This document shows positions 16,786-26,400 of a stretch of 64,000 bases of DNA, in pieces. The stretch lies in NCBI GenBank assembly GCA_949372645.1, contig CASIAP010000007.1:1-64000 (forward strand), read 5' to 3'. The notes under the pieces were generated by a model that saw nothing but the letters and a program-made list of their open reading frames with translations, did not search any database and was not told where the DNA came from. Both the position numbers and the translations under genes were made by a program. The DNA comes from Candidatus Poseidoniaceae archaeon. GTDB lineage: Archaea > Thermoplasmatota > Poseidoniia > Poseidoniales > Poseidoniaceae. How positions within the stretch are numbered: the stretch's first letter is position 1; each line of letters begins with the position of its first letter.

Positions 16786-17450
16786 GAGTCAGCCTTGTCG
16801 TTTCCAAGTTTCATACGGATAAATATCTCGGCAGCAATCAAAGCACCAACTGCAGTAGTAAAACTATAGAACAAGATGCTTGAAGCTTCCCCGGCGAACA
16901 TATTGGGTCCGAAAGTTCGAGCAGGATTCATTGATGCACCCGTCAAAGGTCCAAACATAAAGGCCAGTAAGGCTACGACAAAACCGACAAAAACAGCGAT
17001 AGATACATGAGTTTGTGAGCGTAGAACAATCCAATATATGCTCGCCATCAGTGAAAACGTGATGAATACTTCAATCAATCCTGCCGTTGGAATTGAGACG
17101 TCAACAGCTCTTTTTGTTGGTCCAGCACCTTGGAGTAGAAAAGCAGCAACGGCCCCCCCACTTAATTGAGCAATGATGTAAGGAAGTAATGCCTGCCTTT
17201 CGAGATGTCCCGTTCGAAAAAAGGCAAGTGAGACAGCAGGATTAATGTGTGCTCCACTGATTGGTTGGAAGATCAAGATTGCAGCAGTGACGGCGATTCC
17301 AAAACAGAGAGACACTGTTGCGTGGGATGCACCGAATGCTATACTACCACAACCAATGCCAACCATCAGTGCAGTGCCAAAGAATTCAGCCAAAATTCTA
17401 CCCCGCATGTTCACTGCTTCAGTCATTATGTTATGTTCTTTACCAAACAC
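16776..17450 (-). CDS. Aquaporin / MIP-family channel
   Basis: This six-helix membrane channel of about 224 residues has both NPA boxes, HINPAVSLAF (70-72) and MNPARTFGP (175-177), the second followed by the selectivity-filter Arg. It conducts water or small neutral solutes such as glycerol. With gpsA and an acyltransferase in the window, glycerol is a possible substrate, but the filter residues cannot be fixed by eye. The start could be at 17450 or at inner Mets 9 or 15 (MRGRILAEFFGTALMV). It is convergent with the E1 gene. Confidence 0.88.
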   Translation of the reverse strand: MFGKEHNIMTEAVNMRGRILAEFFGTALMVGIGCGSIAFGASHATVSLCFGIAVTAAILIFQPISGAHINPAVSLAFFRTGHLERQALLPYIIAQLSGGAVAAFLLQGAGPTKRAVDVSIPTAGLIEVFITFSLMASIYWIVLRSQTHVSIAVFVGFVVALLAFMFGPLTGASMNPARTFGPNMFAGEASSILFYSFTTAVGALIAAEIFIRMKLGNDKADSQD

Positions 17451-17528
17451 TCTCTTGATGAGGATTGCAAGGCAAGCGTGAAGAAGTAAAGAGTATTGGT
17501 TCGTCTCATGGGGTCAGAGGAGAATGTA

Positions 17529-18635
17529 ATGGGAATCCCCCAACTCCTTCATTTCCAAACGATGATTACGACTGGAGCTTTATTCCTCGGAATAATAGGT
17601 GTTAGTTTTCTTTCAAATTCGACAGGTACTGACAGTCTTATCATTACCTTCTTGATAGCTTGTTTAGCACTTGGTTTGCTGGTGTTCTCCGCAGATTTTT
17701 TCATTGAAGGAGCCAAAGGATTAGCTCGCCGCGGAGGATTGCCAGAGGTCGTCATCGGCTTGACAATTGTCTCGATTGGAACATCACTACCCGAAATATT
17801 GGTGTCAACAACGGCAGCTGCAGATGTCGCTTCAAAGCCTGAAGTGGCAGATTTCGCAATAGGTGGAATCCTTGGTTCGGTCTTTGTTCAAATCACTCTG
17901 ATATTGGGGATTGTGGTAGTTAATAAAGGATTTAAAATTCGAGAATCATGGTTGAAGCGTGATGGCCTCATCATGCTGTTAGCAGTTTTGATCCTCACCT
18001 TTTTCCTGCTCACAGAACGGACCTTGCAACGTTGGGAATCTGGGATTCTTGTTCTCTTGTATGTGATTTACATTGTATGGCTCTTAATGCATCGTAAAGT
18101 GATACAAATGGAAGAGGATGAAAACAAAGAAGAAGTCGAAGTTCGTGGCTCTACTTGGAGTACTGCAGCCTACACTATCATGGTCATCGGAGGTCTTGCC
18201 TTTGCCTTATTTGCAGCTCACCATCTGGTCGAATACGCAAGTCAAATTGCGATGAAATTGAATGTCCCTCACGCTATCGTTGGAACAACTGTTTCAGGAA
18301 TTGGGACCTCTTTACCAGAGTTAACCATTGCTTTGATGGCGGCAAAGAAAAGCCAAGGTGTTGCGATAGGTACGCTTATTGGGTCCAATATTACAGACCC
18401 ACTGCTTTCCATTGGTTTGGCAGGTTTAGTCCATCCTCTTGCCATAACCTCTGATGGATTCGAATTGATTGTCTACATCATTATCCCGTTCACCATCGTT
18501 GGGTGCATGTCTGCTTTATTGTTGATGCGAACTTCATATGAGATCAAAAAGTGGGAAGGCTACACATTGATTCTCATGTATCTCTTGTTCATAATTACCC
18601 TTGAGGCATACAACCGTAATTGGATAGCCTTCTGA
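17529..18635 (+). CDS. Ca2+/Na+ antiporter family (CaCA) protein
   Basis: This polytopic membrane exchanger has about 368 residues. The two inverted alpha repeats that build the ion site are clear: GLTIVSIGTSLPEILVSTTA in the first half and GTTVSGIGTSLPELTIALMA in the second, each with the G-T-S-x-P-E core. A charged cytoplasmic loop (EEDENKEEVEV) separates the halves. It exports calcium or another cation against sodium or protons, YrbG-like. I place the start at ATG 17529 because AGAGGAG (17517-17523) precedes it; a TTG at 17496 and an ATG at 17508 are in frame. Confidence 0.88.
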   Translation: MGIPQLLHFQTMITTGALFLGIIGVSFLSNSTGTDSLIITFLIACLALGLLVFSADFFIEGAKGLARRGGLPEVVIGLTIVSIGTSLPEILVSTTAAADVASKPEVADFAIGGILGSVFVQITLILGIVVVNKGFKIRESWLKRDGLIMLLAVLILTFFLLTERTLQRWESGILVLLYVIYIVWLLMHRKVIQMEEDENKEEVEVRGSTWSTAAYTIMVIGGLAFALFAAHHLVEYASQIAMKLNVPHAIVGTTVSGIGTSLPELTIALMAAKKSQGVAIGTLIGSNITDPLLSIGLAGLVHPLAITSDGFELIVYIIIPFTIVGCMSALLLMRTSYEIKKWEGYTLILMYLLFIITLEAYNRNWIAF

Positions 18636-18675
18636 AAACAATGAAGACATAAGGGGCGACTTCTTCGCCTTCTTC

Positions 18676-19824
18676 ATGGTGAACTTCCAACTCGACGAAA
18701 TGCAAGAGATGTTGAAAGAACTTGCGCACGAATTCGCAGTCGATGAAATACGCCCAAATGCTGAGCATTGGGATACTGAATCGATTTACCCAAAAGAAGC
18801 CATTCAAGCTGCTCACGAAATAGGATTGCTCAATCTCCACATTCCAGAAGATTATGGCGGTCCAGGATTAGGTTCAGTTGAAGAAGTCCTTGTCAATGAA
18901 GAACTTGCATGGGGAGACCCTGGTTTTGCAACTGCTGCATATGCCACTTCGCTTGCATGTGCCCCAATCATTACCGGTGCTACCGAAGAACAGAAACAGA
19001 AATGGCTTCGAATGGTGGCAGAAGACGGGGCTTTAGCGTCCTATGCAGTAACTGAACCTGGTGCAGGTTCTGATGTTGCTGCATGTAAAACCAGTGCAAT
19101 TCGCGACGGTGACGACTACATCATCAACGGTTCTAAAATGTGGATTACAGGCGCAGGATATGCCGATTTCTTCTTCGTACTCGCTAAGACCGATGTCGAT
19201 GCTGGATACAAAGGCATGTCAGGTTTCATCGTTGAGAAAGACGCTGAAGGTTTCTCGCTTGGAAAGAAAGAAATTAACATGGGACAACGCTGCTCAGACA
19301 CCCGTTCCATTCAGTTCGATGATGTTCGCGTCCCAGCAAATCAATTAATTGGCGGTTCCGAATCTGGTGGCTGGATGAACGCCATGAAGGCTTTTGACAT
19401 GAGCCGTCCAAACATTGCAGCCCACGCCACTGGCTTGTCCCGTGCTGCTTACGAGCATGCCCTCCAATATTCGGGCGAACGTTCGACTTTTGGTAAACCC
19501 CTCCATCGACACCAAGCCATCCAATTCATGTTGGCTGATATGAAAACAAAAATTGAAGCATCTCGAATGTTGACATGGAGATCTGCTGCTGACTCAGACG
19601 CAGGACTTCCAAACACAGAATCAGCAGCTCATGCAAAACGGTTCGCAGCTGACACGGCTATGGAAGTTTCAACCGATGCAGTGCAAGTTTATGGCGGATA
19701 TGGATATTCTGAGGAATATCCAGTGGCTCGACTCATGCGAGCGGCAAAGGTCATGCAAATTTATGAAGGGTCTTCACAAGTTCAGAGAATGATTATTGGT
19801 CGCGAGATTACCAAAAACCTCTGA
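18676..19824 (+). CDS. Acyl-CoA dehydrogenase
   Basis: This FAD enzyme has 382 residues. The N-terminal helical domain is followed by the flavin-binding segment AVTEPGAGSDVAA and MWITGAGYADFF, the C-terminal helical domain contains RSTFGKPLHRHQAIQFMLADM, and the end has QVYGGYGYSEEYPVARLMR and the catalytic Glu364 in QIYEGSSQVQR. It oxidises acyl-CoA to enoyl-CoA in fatty acid or branched-chain amino acid breakdown. Chain length cannot be read. It stands alone here. A branched-chain role would fit an E1 of the branched-chain type nearby, but that is a guess. Confidence 0.93.
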   Translation: MVNFQLDEMQEMLKELAHEFAVDEIRPNAEHWDTESIYPKEAIQAAHEIGLLNLHIPEDYGGPGLGSVEEVLVNEELAWGDPGFATAAYATSLACAPIITGATEEQKQKWLRMVAEDGALASYAVTEPGAGSDVAACKTSAIRDGDDYIINGSKMWITGAGYADFFFVLAKTDVDAGYKGMSGFIVEKDAEGFSLGKKEINMGQRCSDTRSIQFDDVRVPANQLIGGSESGGWMNAMKAFDMSRPNIAAHATGLSRAAYEHALQYSGERSTFGKPLHRHQAIQFMLADMKTKIEASRMLTWRSAADSDAGLPNTESAAHAKRFAADTAMEVSTDAVQVYGGYGYSEEYPVARLMRAAKVMQIYEGSSQVQRMIIGREITKNL

Positions 19825-19903
19825 TGGTTAGGTGCAATGCACCGAACATTTTGAACCGTTTTCGAGAGCAAAGAACAAAGCCCTCGGGCCTCGAATTTGG
19901 AGT

Positions 19904-20497
19904 ATGGCCAAATCTTGTCCTGCCGTTATACTCGCTGCGGGAGCGAGTCAGCGTCTTGGCGAGCCGAAATCTTTGGTGGCTGTTGGCGATACCACCTTGG
20001 TTGGTCTTGCCTACCAAAAATTAGTCAAAGCCGGTTGCTCACCAGTTGTAATTGTTACACGAAGCGAACTTTCAGTTCAAATTATGCAAGCAACCCTTGG
20101 TTCGATCGTTCTTGTAAATTCGGATCCCGAAGAAGGGCGAACTGGAAGTATTCAATGTGGAATTTTATCCCTAGCAGGTGATAAAGGACGAATGCCTCGA
20201 CGCCTCATCATTGCTCCAGTTGATCGGCCAGGTTGGAGGATTGAGCATGTCAAGTCTTTACTTTTAGAAGAAAGTAGTTCGACTCTTGCTTCAAATGGCC
20301 GAAGAGGTCACCCCTTACTTTTGGATGCAGAGGCCATACAATCTGTTCTCGCAGCATCGGCTCAGTCGCCTTTACGGGAATTAGTTTCCTTTGAGGAAGT
20401 GGTTGTTGACGGACCTCTACTTGGATTGAATATTGATCATCCTGACGATTTAATTTTATTGAAGCAACACGAATCATCCCTGCTTGAAATGAGCTGA
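19904..20497 (+). CDS. mocA: MobA/MocA-like nucleotidyltransferase, probable molybdenum cofactor cytidylyltransferase
   Basis: This NTP-transferase fold protein has about 197 residues. The nucleotide-binding loop is AVILAAGASQRLGEPKSLV, and PVDRPGW supplies the metal-binding Asp region; NGRRGHPLLL is the typical MocA stretch. MocA attaches CMP to molybdopterin for xanthine dehydrogenase-family enzymes. The next gene is xdhC and a matching hydroxylase lies at 31.4-35.9 kb, which supports the MocA reading over MobA. The start at ATG 19904 puts the loop directly at the N-terminus; an ATG at 19832 is in frame but adds a poor N-terminus. Confidence 0.83.
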   Translation: MAKSCPAVILAAGASQRLGEPKSLVAVGDTTLVGLAYQKLVKAGCSPVVIVTRSELSVQIMQATLGSIVLVNSDPEEGRTGSIQCGILSLAGDKGRMPRRLIIAPVDRPGWRIEHVKSLLLEESSSTLASNGRRGHPLLLDAEAIQSVLAASAQSPLRELVSFEEVVVDGPLLGLNIDHPDDLILLKQHESSLLEMS

Positions 20498-20518
20498 AAC
20501 CTGTAGGGCAAAGGGTAT

Positions 20519-21409
20519 GTGTCACCTCTTCAACCGGTAAACATGACTGCGGCGGTGATGGCTTGGGCTCTCTCACGTCTCGAGGTAGGCCAACGCGTCA
20601 TACTCGCCAGTGTCGTCGAAACTGCTGGTAGTGTTCCTGGGAAAGTCGGTGCGCGTTTGGCAATGACTCCTGATGAGCAATGGGTTGGGACTGTAGGCGG
20701 TGCAGGATTAGAATTGAAAGTTCTTCAACGTTGTAAAGAGCGTCTTCAAACACATCACCGACCGTTTGGAGAAGTTGTACGTTATGGCTTGAACAAAGGT
20801 GCGAAGGGCTATGAAGTGACACCGCTTGATTCCCTTTGCGGCGGTCAAGTTACGCTGTCAATCGAGGTGATGATTCCAATGCCACATGTCTTATTGATGG
20901 GAGGTGGTCACTGCGGTCAAGCAATTGCAAAGTCTTTGGATGCATTAGACTGGCAGTATTCTGTTCATGATACACGTACTGAATTCTCCACAGAGGTCAT
21001 GTATCCGAATGCTCAATATCGCTCCTCAGTTCCAGTTGATGTTTTTCTTCAAGCCGAAACGCTCGAAAGTCTCCATCGTTTTTCAGATGTTTTGCTGTTA
21101 GGGCATGACTGGTCTGAAGATCAAGAGCGTTTGTTAGGATTGCTTCATCTCTTCCACGATGCTAAAGCCATCCCAGATGGCCAGCGCGGTCCTCGAATTG
21201 GCGTGATTGGTAGTCGTTCAAAATGGCAAACCTTTGAGAAGAAATGTCTCGGGCAAGGCATCGAGCAAAGCATTCTTGATGGGGTGGTTTGCCCGATTGG
21301 TTTGAACATCGGTGCTGAGTCACCGGAAGAAATTGCTGTTGCAGTTGTTGCTCAAATCATGGCTTCATTCAAGGGAATCGATTCAGAATCATCGATTTGG
21401 CGTACTTAA
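20519..21409 (+). CDS. xdhC: XdhC/CoxI family molybdenum hydroxylase maturation factor
   Basis: The protein has about 296 residues. The N-terminal XdhC/CoxI domain shows VILASVVETAGSVPGKVGAR and GTVGGAGLE, and the C-terminal Rossmann domain starts with LLMGGGHCGQAIAKSL. XdhC binds the molybdenum cofactor, protects it during sulfuration and inserts it into xanthine dehydrogenase-type enzymes. It starts 21 bases after mocA. GTG 20519 and ATG 20543 (MTAAVMAW) are both possible starts. Its likely client is the three-subunit hydroxylase encoded at 31.4 kb. Confidence 0.88.
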   Translation: MSPLQPVNMTAAVMAWALSRLEVGQRVILASVVETAGSVPGKVGARLAMTPDEQWVGTVGGAGLELKVLQRCKERLQTHHRPFGEVVRYGLNKGAKGYEVTPLDSLCGGQVTLSIEVMIPMPHVLLMGGGHCGQAIAKSLDALDWQYSVHDTRTEFSTEVMYPNAQYRSSVPVDVFLQAETLESLHRFSDVLLLGHDWSEDQERLLGLLHLFHDAKAIPDGQRGPRIGVIGSRSKWQTFEKKCLGQGIEQSILDGVVCPIGLNIGAESPEEIAVAVVAQIMASFKGIDSESSIWRT

Positions 21410-21410
21410 T

Positions 21411-21956
21411 TTACTTTTGAGCAAATATCCGCTCTCGAAAATAGCGGAGTTCTTCGATCGATTCAAGAATATCATCGAGTGCAAGGTGTGCCCCCTTCTT
21501 TTGATATCGTCCCGCTTCGGGATACCAACGACGGGCTAATTCCTTCACCGTTGAAACATCAATCATCCGATAATGGAGATAGTCTACAAGGAGCGGCATT
21601 TCCTTTTCCATGAATTTTTTATCGTTCCAGATACTGTTTCCACAGAGTGGTGCAATACCTTCAGGGACCCACTTTTTGAGGAAAGCCAGTGTTTCAGCTT
21701 CTGCTTGTTCGCAAGAAACGCTCACTGTACGGACACGTTCAACTAATCCACTTGCAGTATGATGCGAAGTATTCCATTCATCCATTCCAGCCAAGAGTTT
21801 TTCTGATACAGAAACCGCAAGATTTGGACCAGTAGCAAGAATGTTGAGTTGCCCATCGGTCACCACTGTTGCAATTTCGATGATGGATTCTTTCCCAATA
21901 TCCAGTCCAGTCATTTCAAGGTCAATCCAAACCAAGCGTTCATCGCTTTCACCCAT
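21411..21956 (-). CDS. orn: Oligoribonuclease (DEDDh 3'-5' exonuclease)
   Basis: The protein has 181 residues. All family blocks are visible: WIDLEMTGLD (the DxE pair), GNSIWNDKKFM, RMIDVSTVKELARRW, and HLALDDILESIEELRYFRE with the catalytic His and Asp. It degrades 2-5-nt RNA fragments to mononucleotides. Orn is common in proteobacteria, actinobacteria and eukaryotes and not expected in most archaea, so acquisition from bacteria is likely. The gene is convergent with xdhC, one base apart. Confidence 0.9.
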   Translation of the reverse strand: MGESDERLVWIDLEMTGLDIGKESIIEIATVVTDGQLNILATGPNLAVSVSEKLLAGMDEWNTSHHTASGLVERVRTVSVSCEQAEAETLAFLKKWVPEGIAPLCGNSIWNDKKFMEKEMPLLVDYLHYRMIDVSTVKELARRWYPEAGRYQKKGAHLALDDILESIEELRYFRERIFAQK

Positions 21957-22025
21957 GATTTCGCCAATCGGTTGGGGTTTTTGAATTGGGCGTAGGGTTA
22001 TGAAGTTCTCACTGGAGGGACAACC

Positions 22026-22994
22026 ATGGCGGATGAGACGGTTATCGATGCCTTAGAAGATCCTTTTGACACCGCCCCTTTGATGGAATCGAAATCTCTT
22101 ATTGCTGTTGGTCTCCTCACTTTTTTACTTATTTTCTCCTTTTTTGCCCTTGCATTAACAGATGAATCCCCACCTTATCTGTCTTCACTGGAAACGGCCG
22201 AAAGCGATGACTGGCGAGCCTTTTCCGTTGTTGCCCCAGTCGATACTGGCATCAATGTTTATCACGACCATTTCCGAACCAATGAGACATATCCTTCTTG
22301 GCTCTTGGATGGCCTTGGCGTGAACAAAGTATGCGAGTTGACCTTTGAGGGGAATTGGCAAGAACGGTATGATGCTGATAAAGAATCATGCTGGAATACG
22401 TTGACAGCAACCGATATCGTCTATTTCCCCGGAACCAAGATCATTGGTACTTCACCCGATGGTGATAGCGAGATATTAATTTTAGATGATCCAAGTGATG
22501 GTCATGGCTCGGCAGTTACGGGAGCAGTTTTGAATGCCAATCCCCAAGCAGTGATTTTCTTTGTCGAAGGATTCAGTACTGAGGCAGTGGTCGCTGCGGC
22601 CAATCAACCTCTCGTCGACGTCATTACGACATCCTTCGGAGCACCGGGTTCGGTTCCAGTCTCTGGGATCGAGCGAGGAACTGAAATTGCGGTTGTTGAA
22701 CAAGGAAAGATGCATACTGGAGCTGCTGATAATAGTCCCTCTCCAGCGGTCCAAGATTCAACAGCTGGTCCACCTTGGTCGATTGGTATTGCAGGATATG
22801 CTGAAGAAGGCGATGATCAAAAAGAAATAATGTCGGGTTCATATCCTGATATTTCGGCAGACTGGACTCAAAACCTGCCAAATCATGACGATATTGACGG
22901 GTATCATGAAACTTCAGGAACTTCCTTTGCTACACCTCGTACAGCAGGAATTCTTTCTTTTGTCTTAGAATCTCTACGTTTTGAGTTCGAGTGA
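22026..22994 (+). CDS. Membrane-anchored subtilisin-like protease (S8), N-terminal part before a frame break
   Basis: The protein starts with an acidic cytoplasmic stretch and one membrane segment (about 23-45), so the protease faces outward. The catalytic triad is present: D73 (PVDTGINVYH), H160 (DGHGSAV) and S300 (SGTSFATP). The frame stops at 22994, just after the serine helix, where a subtilase normally continues. The continuation is in the next frame at 22981-23406. Removing one T from the TTTT run at 22977-22980 would join both into a protein of about 459 residues. Sequencing error, phase variation or decay are all possible. Confidence 0.75.
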   Translation: MADETVIDALEDPFDTAPLMESKSLIAVGLLTFLLIFSFFALALTDESPPYLSSLETAESDDWRAFSVVAPVDTGINVYHDHFRTNETYPSWLLDGLGVNKVCELTFEGNWQERYDADKESCWNTLTATDIVYFPGTKIIGTSPDGDSEILILDDPSDGHGSAVTGAVLNANPQAVIFFVEGFSTEAVVAAANQPLVDVITTSFGAPGSVPVSGIERGTEIAVVEQGKMHTGAADNSPSPAVQDSTAGPPWSIGIAGYAEEGDDQKEIMSGSYPDISADWTQNLPNHDDIDGYHETSGTSFATPRTAGILSFVLESLRFEFE

Positions 22995-23406
22995 TGATGG
23001 TGCTGGGGCCTCTCCTGAACTCCGTCAAGGCATGTTAGTGAACGGAACCGATGCAGATGGTAATCCTTTCATCATTTCCAATGCTGATGTTCGAGAAGCA
23101 CTCAATCGTTCTGCATGGTATCCAGATGTCGGATGGGACCCTACATCAGGGACAATGCCAATCTCACCTGTGGCTCCTTGCACACAAACGGGTTGGGGTT
23201 TGGTTAATCTTTCGAATATCGAGCCTATGATTGCGCATCTTAACCAATCTGCAGCCCTCGCTGAAAGGCCAGGCGATGTCGTAGCATGCATGAATGCAAA
23301 TCAAGACATGCGTGAAGCATATTGGAATGCTTACCCTTCATCTCCTGTTTTACCCGAGGAACTGCTCGTTACAGGTTCTCAAGGTGTAGAACGTCGATTT
23401 GTTTGA
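22981..23406 (+). CDS. C-terminal part of the frame-broken subtilisin-like protease
   Basis: This open frame of 141 residues has no signal or start context of its own and overlaps the end of the upstream protease frame by 14 bases. Its content (SNADVREALNRSAWYPDVGWDP, then TGWGLVNLSNIEPM) is what follows the serine helix in S8 proteases, where the last helix and a Gly-rich G-x-G-x-V/L-N segment close the fold. I read it as part of the same gene. It ends 1 base before a convergent gene. Confidence 0.6.
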   Translation: MSSSDDGAGASPELRQGMLVNGTDADGNPFIISNADVREALNRSAWYPDVGWDPTSGTMPISPVAPCTQTGWGLVNLSNIEPMIAHLNQSAALAERPGDVVACMNANQDMREAYWNAYPSSPVLPEELLVTGSQGVERRFV

Positions 23407-23407
23407 A

Positions 23408-26400
23408 TCAAACTGCAACCCAATCAATCACAATTTGGCCGTTTGAATTGAAACTGATCACAGCTTTGTATCCCTCGTGCGGCGTTGAGCCAATTGATTT
23501 GATAATCGCTTCTAATTTCCCAGGTGGAAGGCGGATTTCAAACCCTTTTGATGTTTCAATCGTGTCAGGCATTGGAAGAAGCATCTGTTCAACAACTTCA
23601 GGAACTTCTGCCGCCTCTTTTGTAACGGGTTCTGGAATTCCTTTGAATTCCTCTTCAACCACTTCAGGGACTTCAGCCGACTCTTTTGTAACGGGCTCTG
23701 GTATGTATTCAATCGTTTTCTGTGCCTTATCCAATAGAGATGCTTTTTGGATGTTTGGTATAGATTCTTGAGGTTGGGGTTCTCCCATTTCATAAACGAC
23801 CTCATCATCTTCTAATCGTTGCATGGTCAGGAATCCCCACCCTAATGCGATCAATCCGACACCGACAAATGAAAGTGCTTTCATCGTTTCATTATCAACG
23901 TTCATACTGAAAGCAACAAAGGACAGAATTGAACCATAACCTCCGAACATACGTCTCCAGCGAGCCTCATAATCGGGTGCATAGCCTTGAATACCAACAG
24001 CGATGAGAATCACTGTCGTAAGAATCCAAGCCAAAGACCATTGATCTATTTCACCAAACACAAAGAATATTCCTGCAAGCGCACTGAGTACCCCTGCCAT
24101 TCCTAAACGGTCAAGGAAATCAAGGAATTGATTATCATGTTCCCATTCAAAGAATTCAAGTTCATACATCTTATCATTTTGTAAAGAAAGCCAAGAGATC
24201 GCCAGCCCTTCGATCATAAGGAATATTCCAATTGGTATACCGATATCAATCGAATCGATTTCCAGTTGAATAATGAGATTTGTGAGTGCTAATGCATGTA
24301 TTGCAGGAGCAAAGAATAAGGCATTTGAATAGCCTTTAATGACAATATCTCGTGTCAATAATATCGCTCCAGCCAGAGTTCCAAGGCCAAGTAAGGCATC
24401 GAAACTTAGAACAAATGCAACATAGGTGAGGATGTAAAGTGTGTTGACGACTTCCTGTCTTTTTTGTTGAGGTATTTCGGTCCCAGTTTCATGTGATACA
24501 TATTTGAAGAGTAGATCTTTACTGTTTAAGCTTACAAACGTAAGTGCAGAACAGGCAGTAAGCAATACACTCCAAGAGAATGCTTGCGTGAAGGTGTCGA
24601 ACATCTGTTCAATCCCCATGCCGATGAGGAGGCTGATTGCCAATCCTAAATGGAGGATTGGAAGTGAATTGACTTTACCGGAAGTCCATGAATGAATAAT
24701 GAGGTACGCAAACAGGATTGCGGGAATCCAACCGACGCTTGAACTTGCAGCAAGCACACCAATTAAGGCCCAACCCCAAACCAAATAGAAAGGCAATACT
24801 TCTCGTCCAGTTTGACTTTGTTTGACGAATTTATTATCCATGATGAGGACATATGCCATTTGCAAAGTGATGAAAATACCACCCAGTCGGGTGAGGGATA
24901 GGAATCCAAATTCAGCAAAATCATAGTTTGTAGAATCGATTGCTTCGATAATAAATCTCGAGATTCCTGCTGATTTAAGCCAATGAGCGTTGAGTAAGAA
25001 GAATGCAATCGGTGAAAGCATCAGTGGCCAGATGTGGCGATGTTGAACACATCGAACAGTGACCAATCCAATCATAGAGATTAACAATAATCCACCGGAG
25101 TTGTCAAGGCAGGCTAAGCCTATCAGTCCAAGCATTGCCCATGCATCTGCATTCACGGAAAGATGGTCATCATCGATACCGCGTTTAGTAATGAGCCAGT
25201 TGACATAAAGTGGAGCACTCAGAAGTATGACGTCGAGAAGAATCGCGAATGGAATGATCGTAGTAGTGCTATAATCAACATCAGTCTGCATTCTTTCCCG
25301 TATACTATAGAACGCAATACTGATGGGGAGAGCGATTGTAAACAAGACCCACACTCCTGCCGAACGAACTGTTGAAGAGATGATGTCCATGTTCTTTATT
25401 TCAAGAACCAGAGCAACCACAGGTACGAGCAGGAGCAAAATCCACGGCCCACCAACCAATGATTCAGTACCCGGTATGTCGAATTCAGCACCCCATGGAT
25501 TTACCATTGTGATGAGGCTAAAACTCATCATGAAAAACGGAATAAGGAGGGATAATCGGGTTAATTGACTCCAACTGTTTTTCCTAACCCAATCGACATC
25601 TTCTTTCAACTCTTGACCAGTTTGAAAGACCCAAGAGTCTGTTTCAATATTGTAAACAGGTACGCTAACTGCATACCTCTTAGTCCAGTTAAATAATAAT
25701 CCAAGGTCCAATTCAATGTTACGAGCAGGGTAAAGAACCCAATACCCTAATGCTCCGAGGATGAAAATTTGGTAGTTAAAATATTCAGGTAAGGGCAAGT
25801 TTTGCAAAAATTCAGGTAAATTAAGTCGGTTAACTGCAGCGAGAAGAACCATTGATCCATTGGCAATTAAAGCCACCATTGTGGCTTGCATTTTCTCTTT
25901 CAATGGACTTTCAGTAGTTAATTGTTCGAATGTATTCCGAGCGAGATAAAGCATGTAGCCAATGAAGATCCACGGCATGAACCAATCTTCTGCTTGTAGA
26001 ATTGTTCGTGAAAGAACAATCGAACCAAGTATCATGAGGTGGGTCCAATTCGATATTTTGTCTTTTTTCCGAGCGAATTCGGAAATGCAAAATAAGGCAA
26101 GGGGGATGATGACTTGCATACCGTTAAATCCAAATGTTTCTTTGAGCGGTATATCACCTATATTTGCGAATACATCGGTCAAAAAGTAAGACAATGCCAA
26201 AGCAGTCACTGTAAAATCGGCAACCCAGCGCCGTGTTGCCTTTGCAAAAAAGAGCATGTAGGGTATCATCAAGAGTGTGATGATCCAAGGCAAAGCACTT
26301 CCATCATTTGGCAACATAATGAGGGCAGCCGCTAACCCAATCGGCATCCATGGTACTCGACGTTGTTGAACTGCAGGGAAATAGAACACTAATACGGCAA

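Noticed and set aside
14107-17450. Ten-base convergent overlap of E1 and aquaporin genes as a regulatory antisense element
   Set aside because: Short 3' overlaps are common in dense genomes and nothing marks this one as special.
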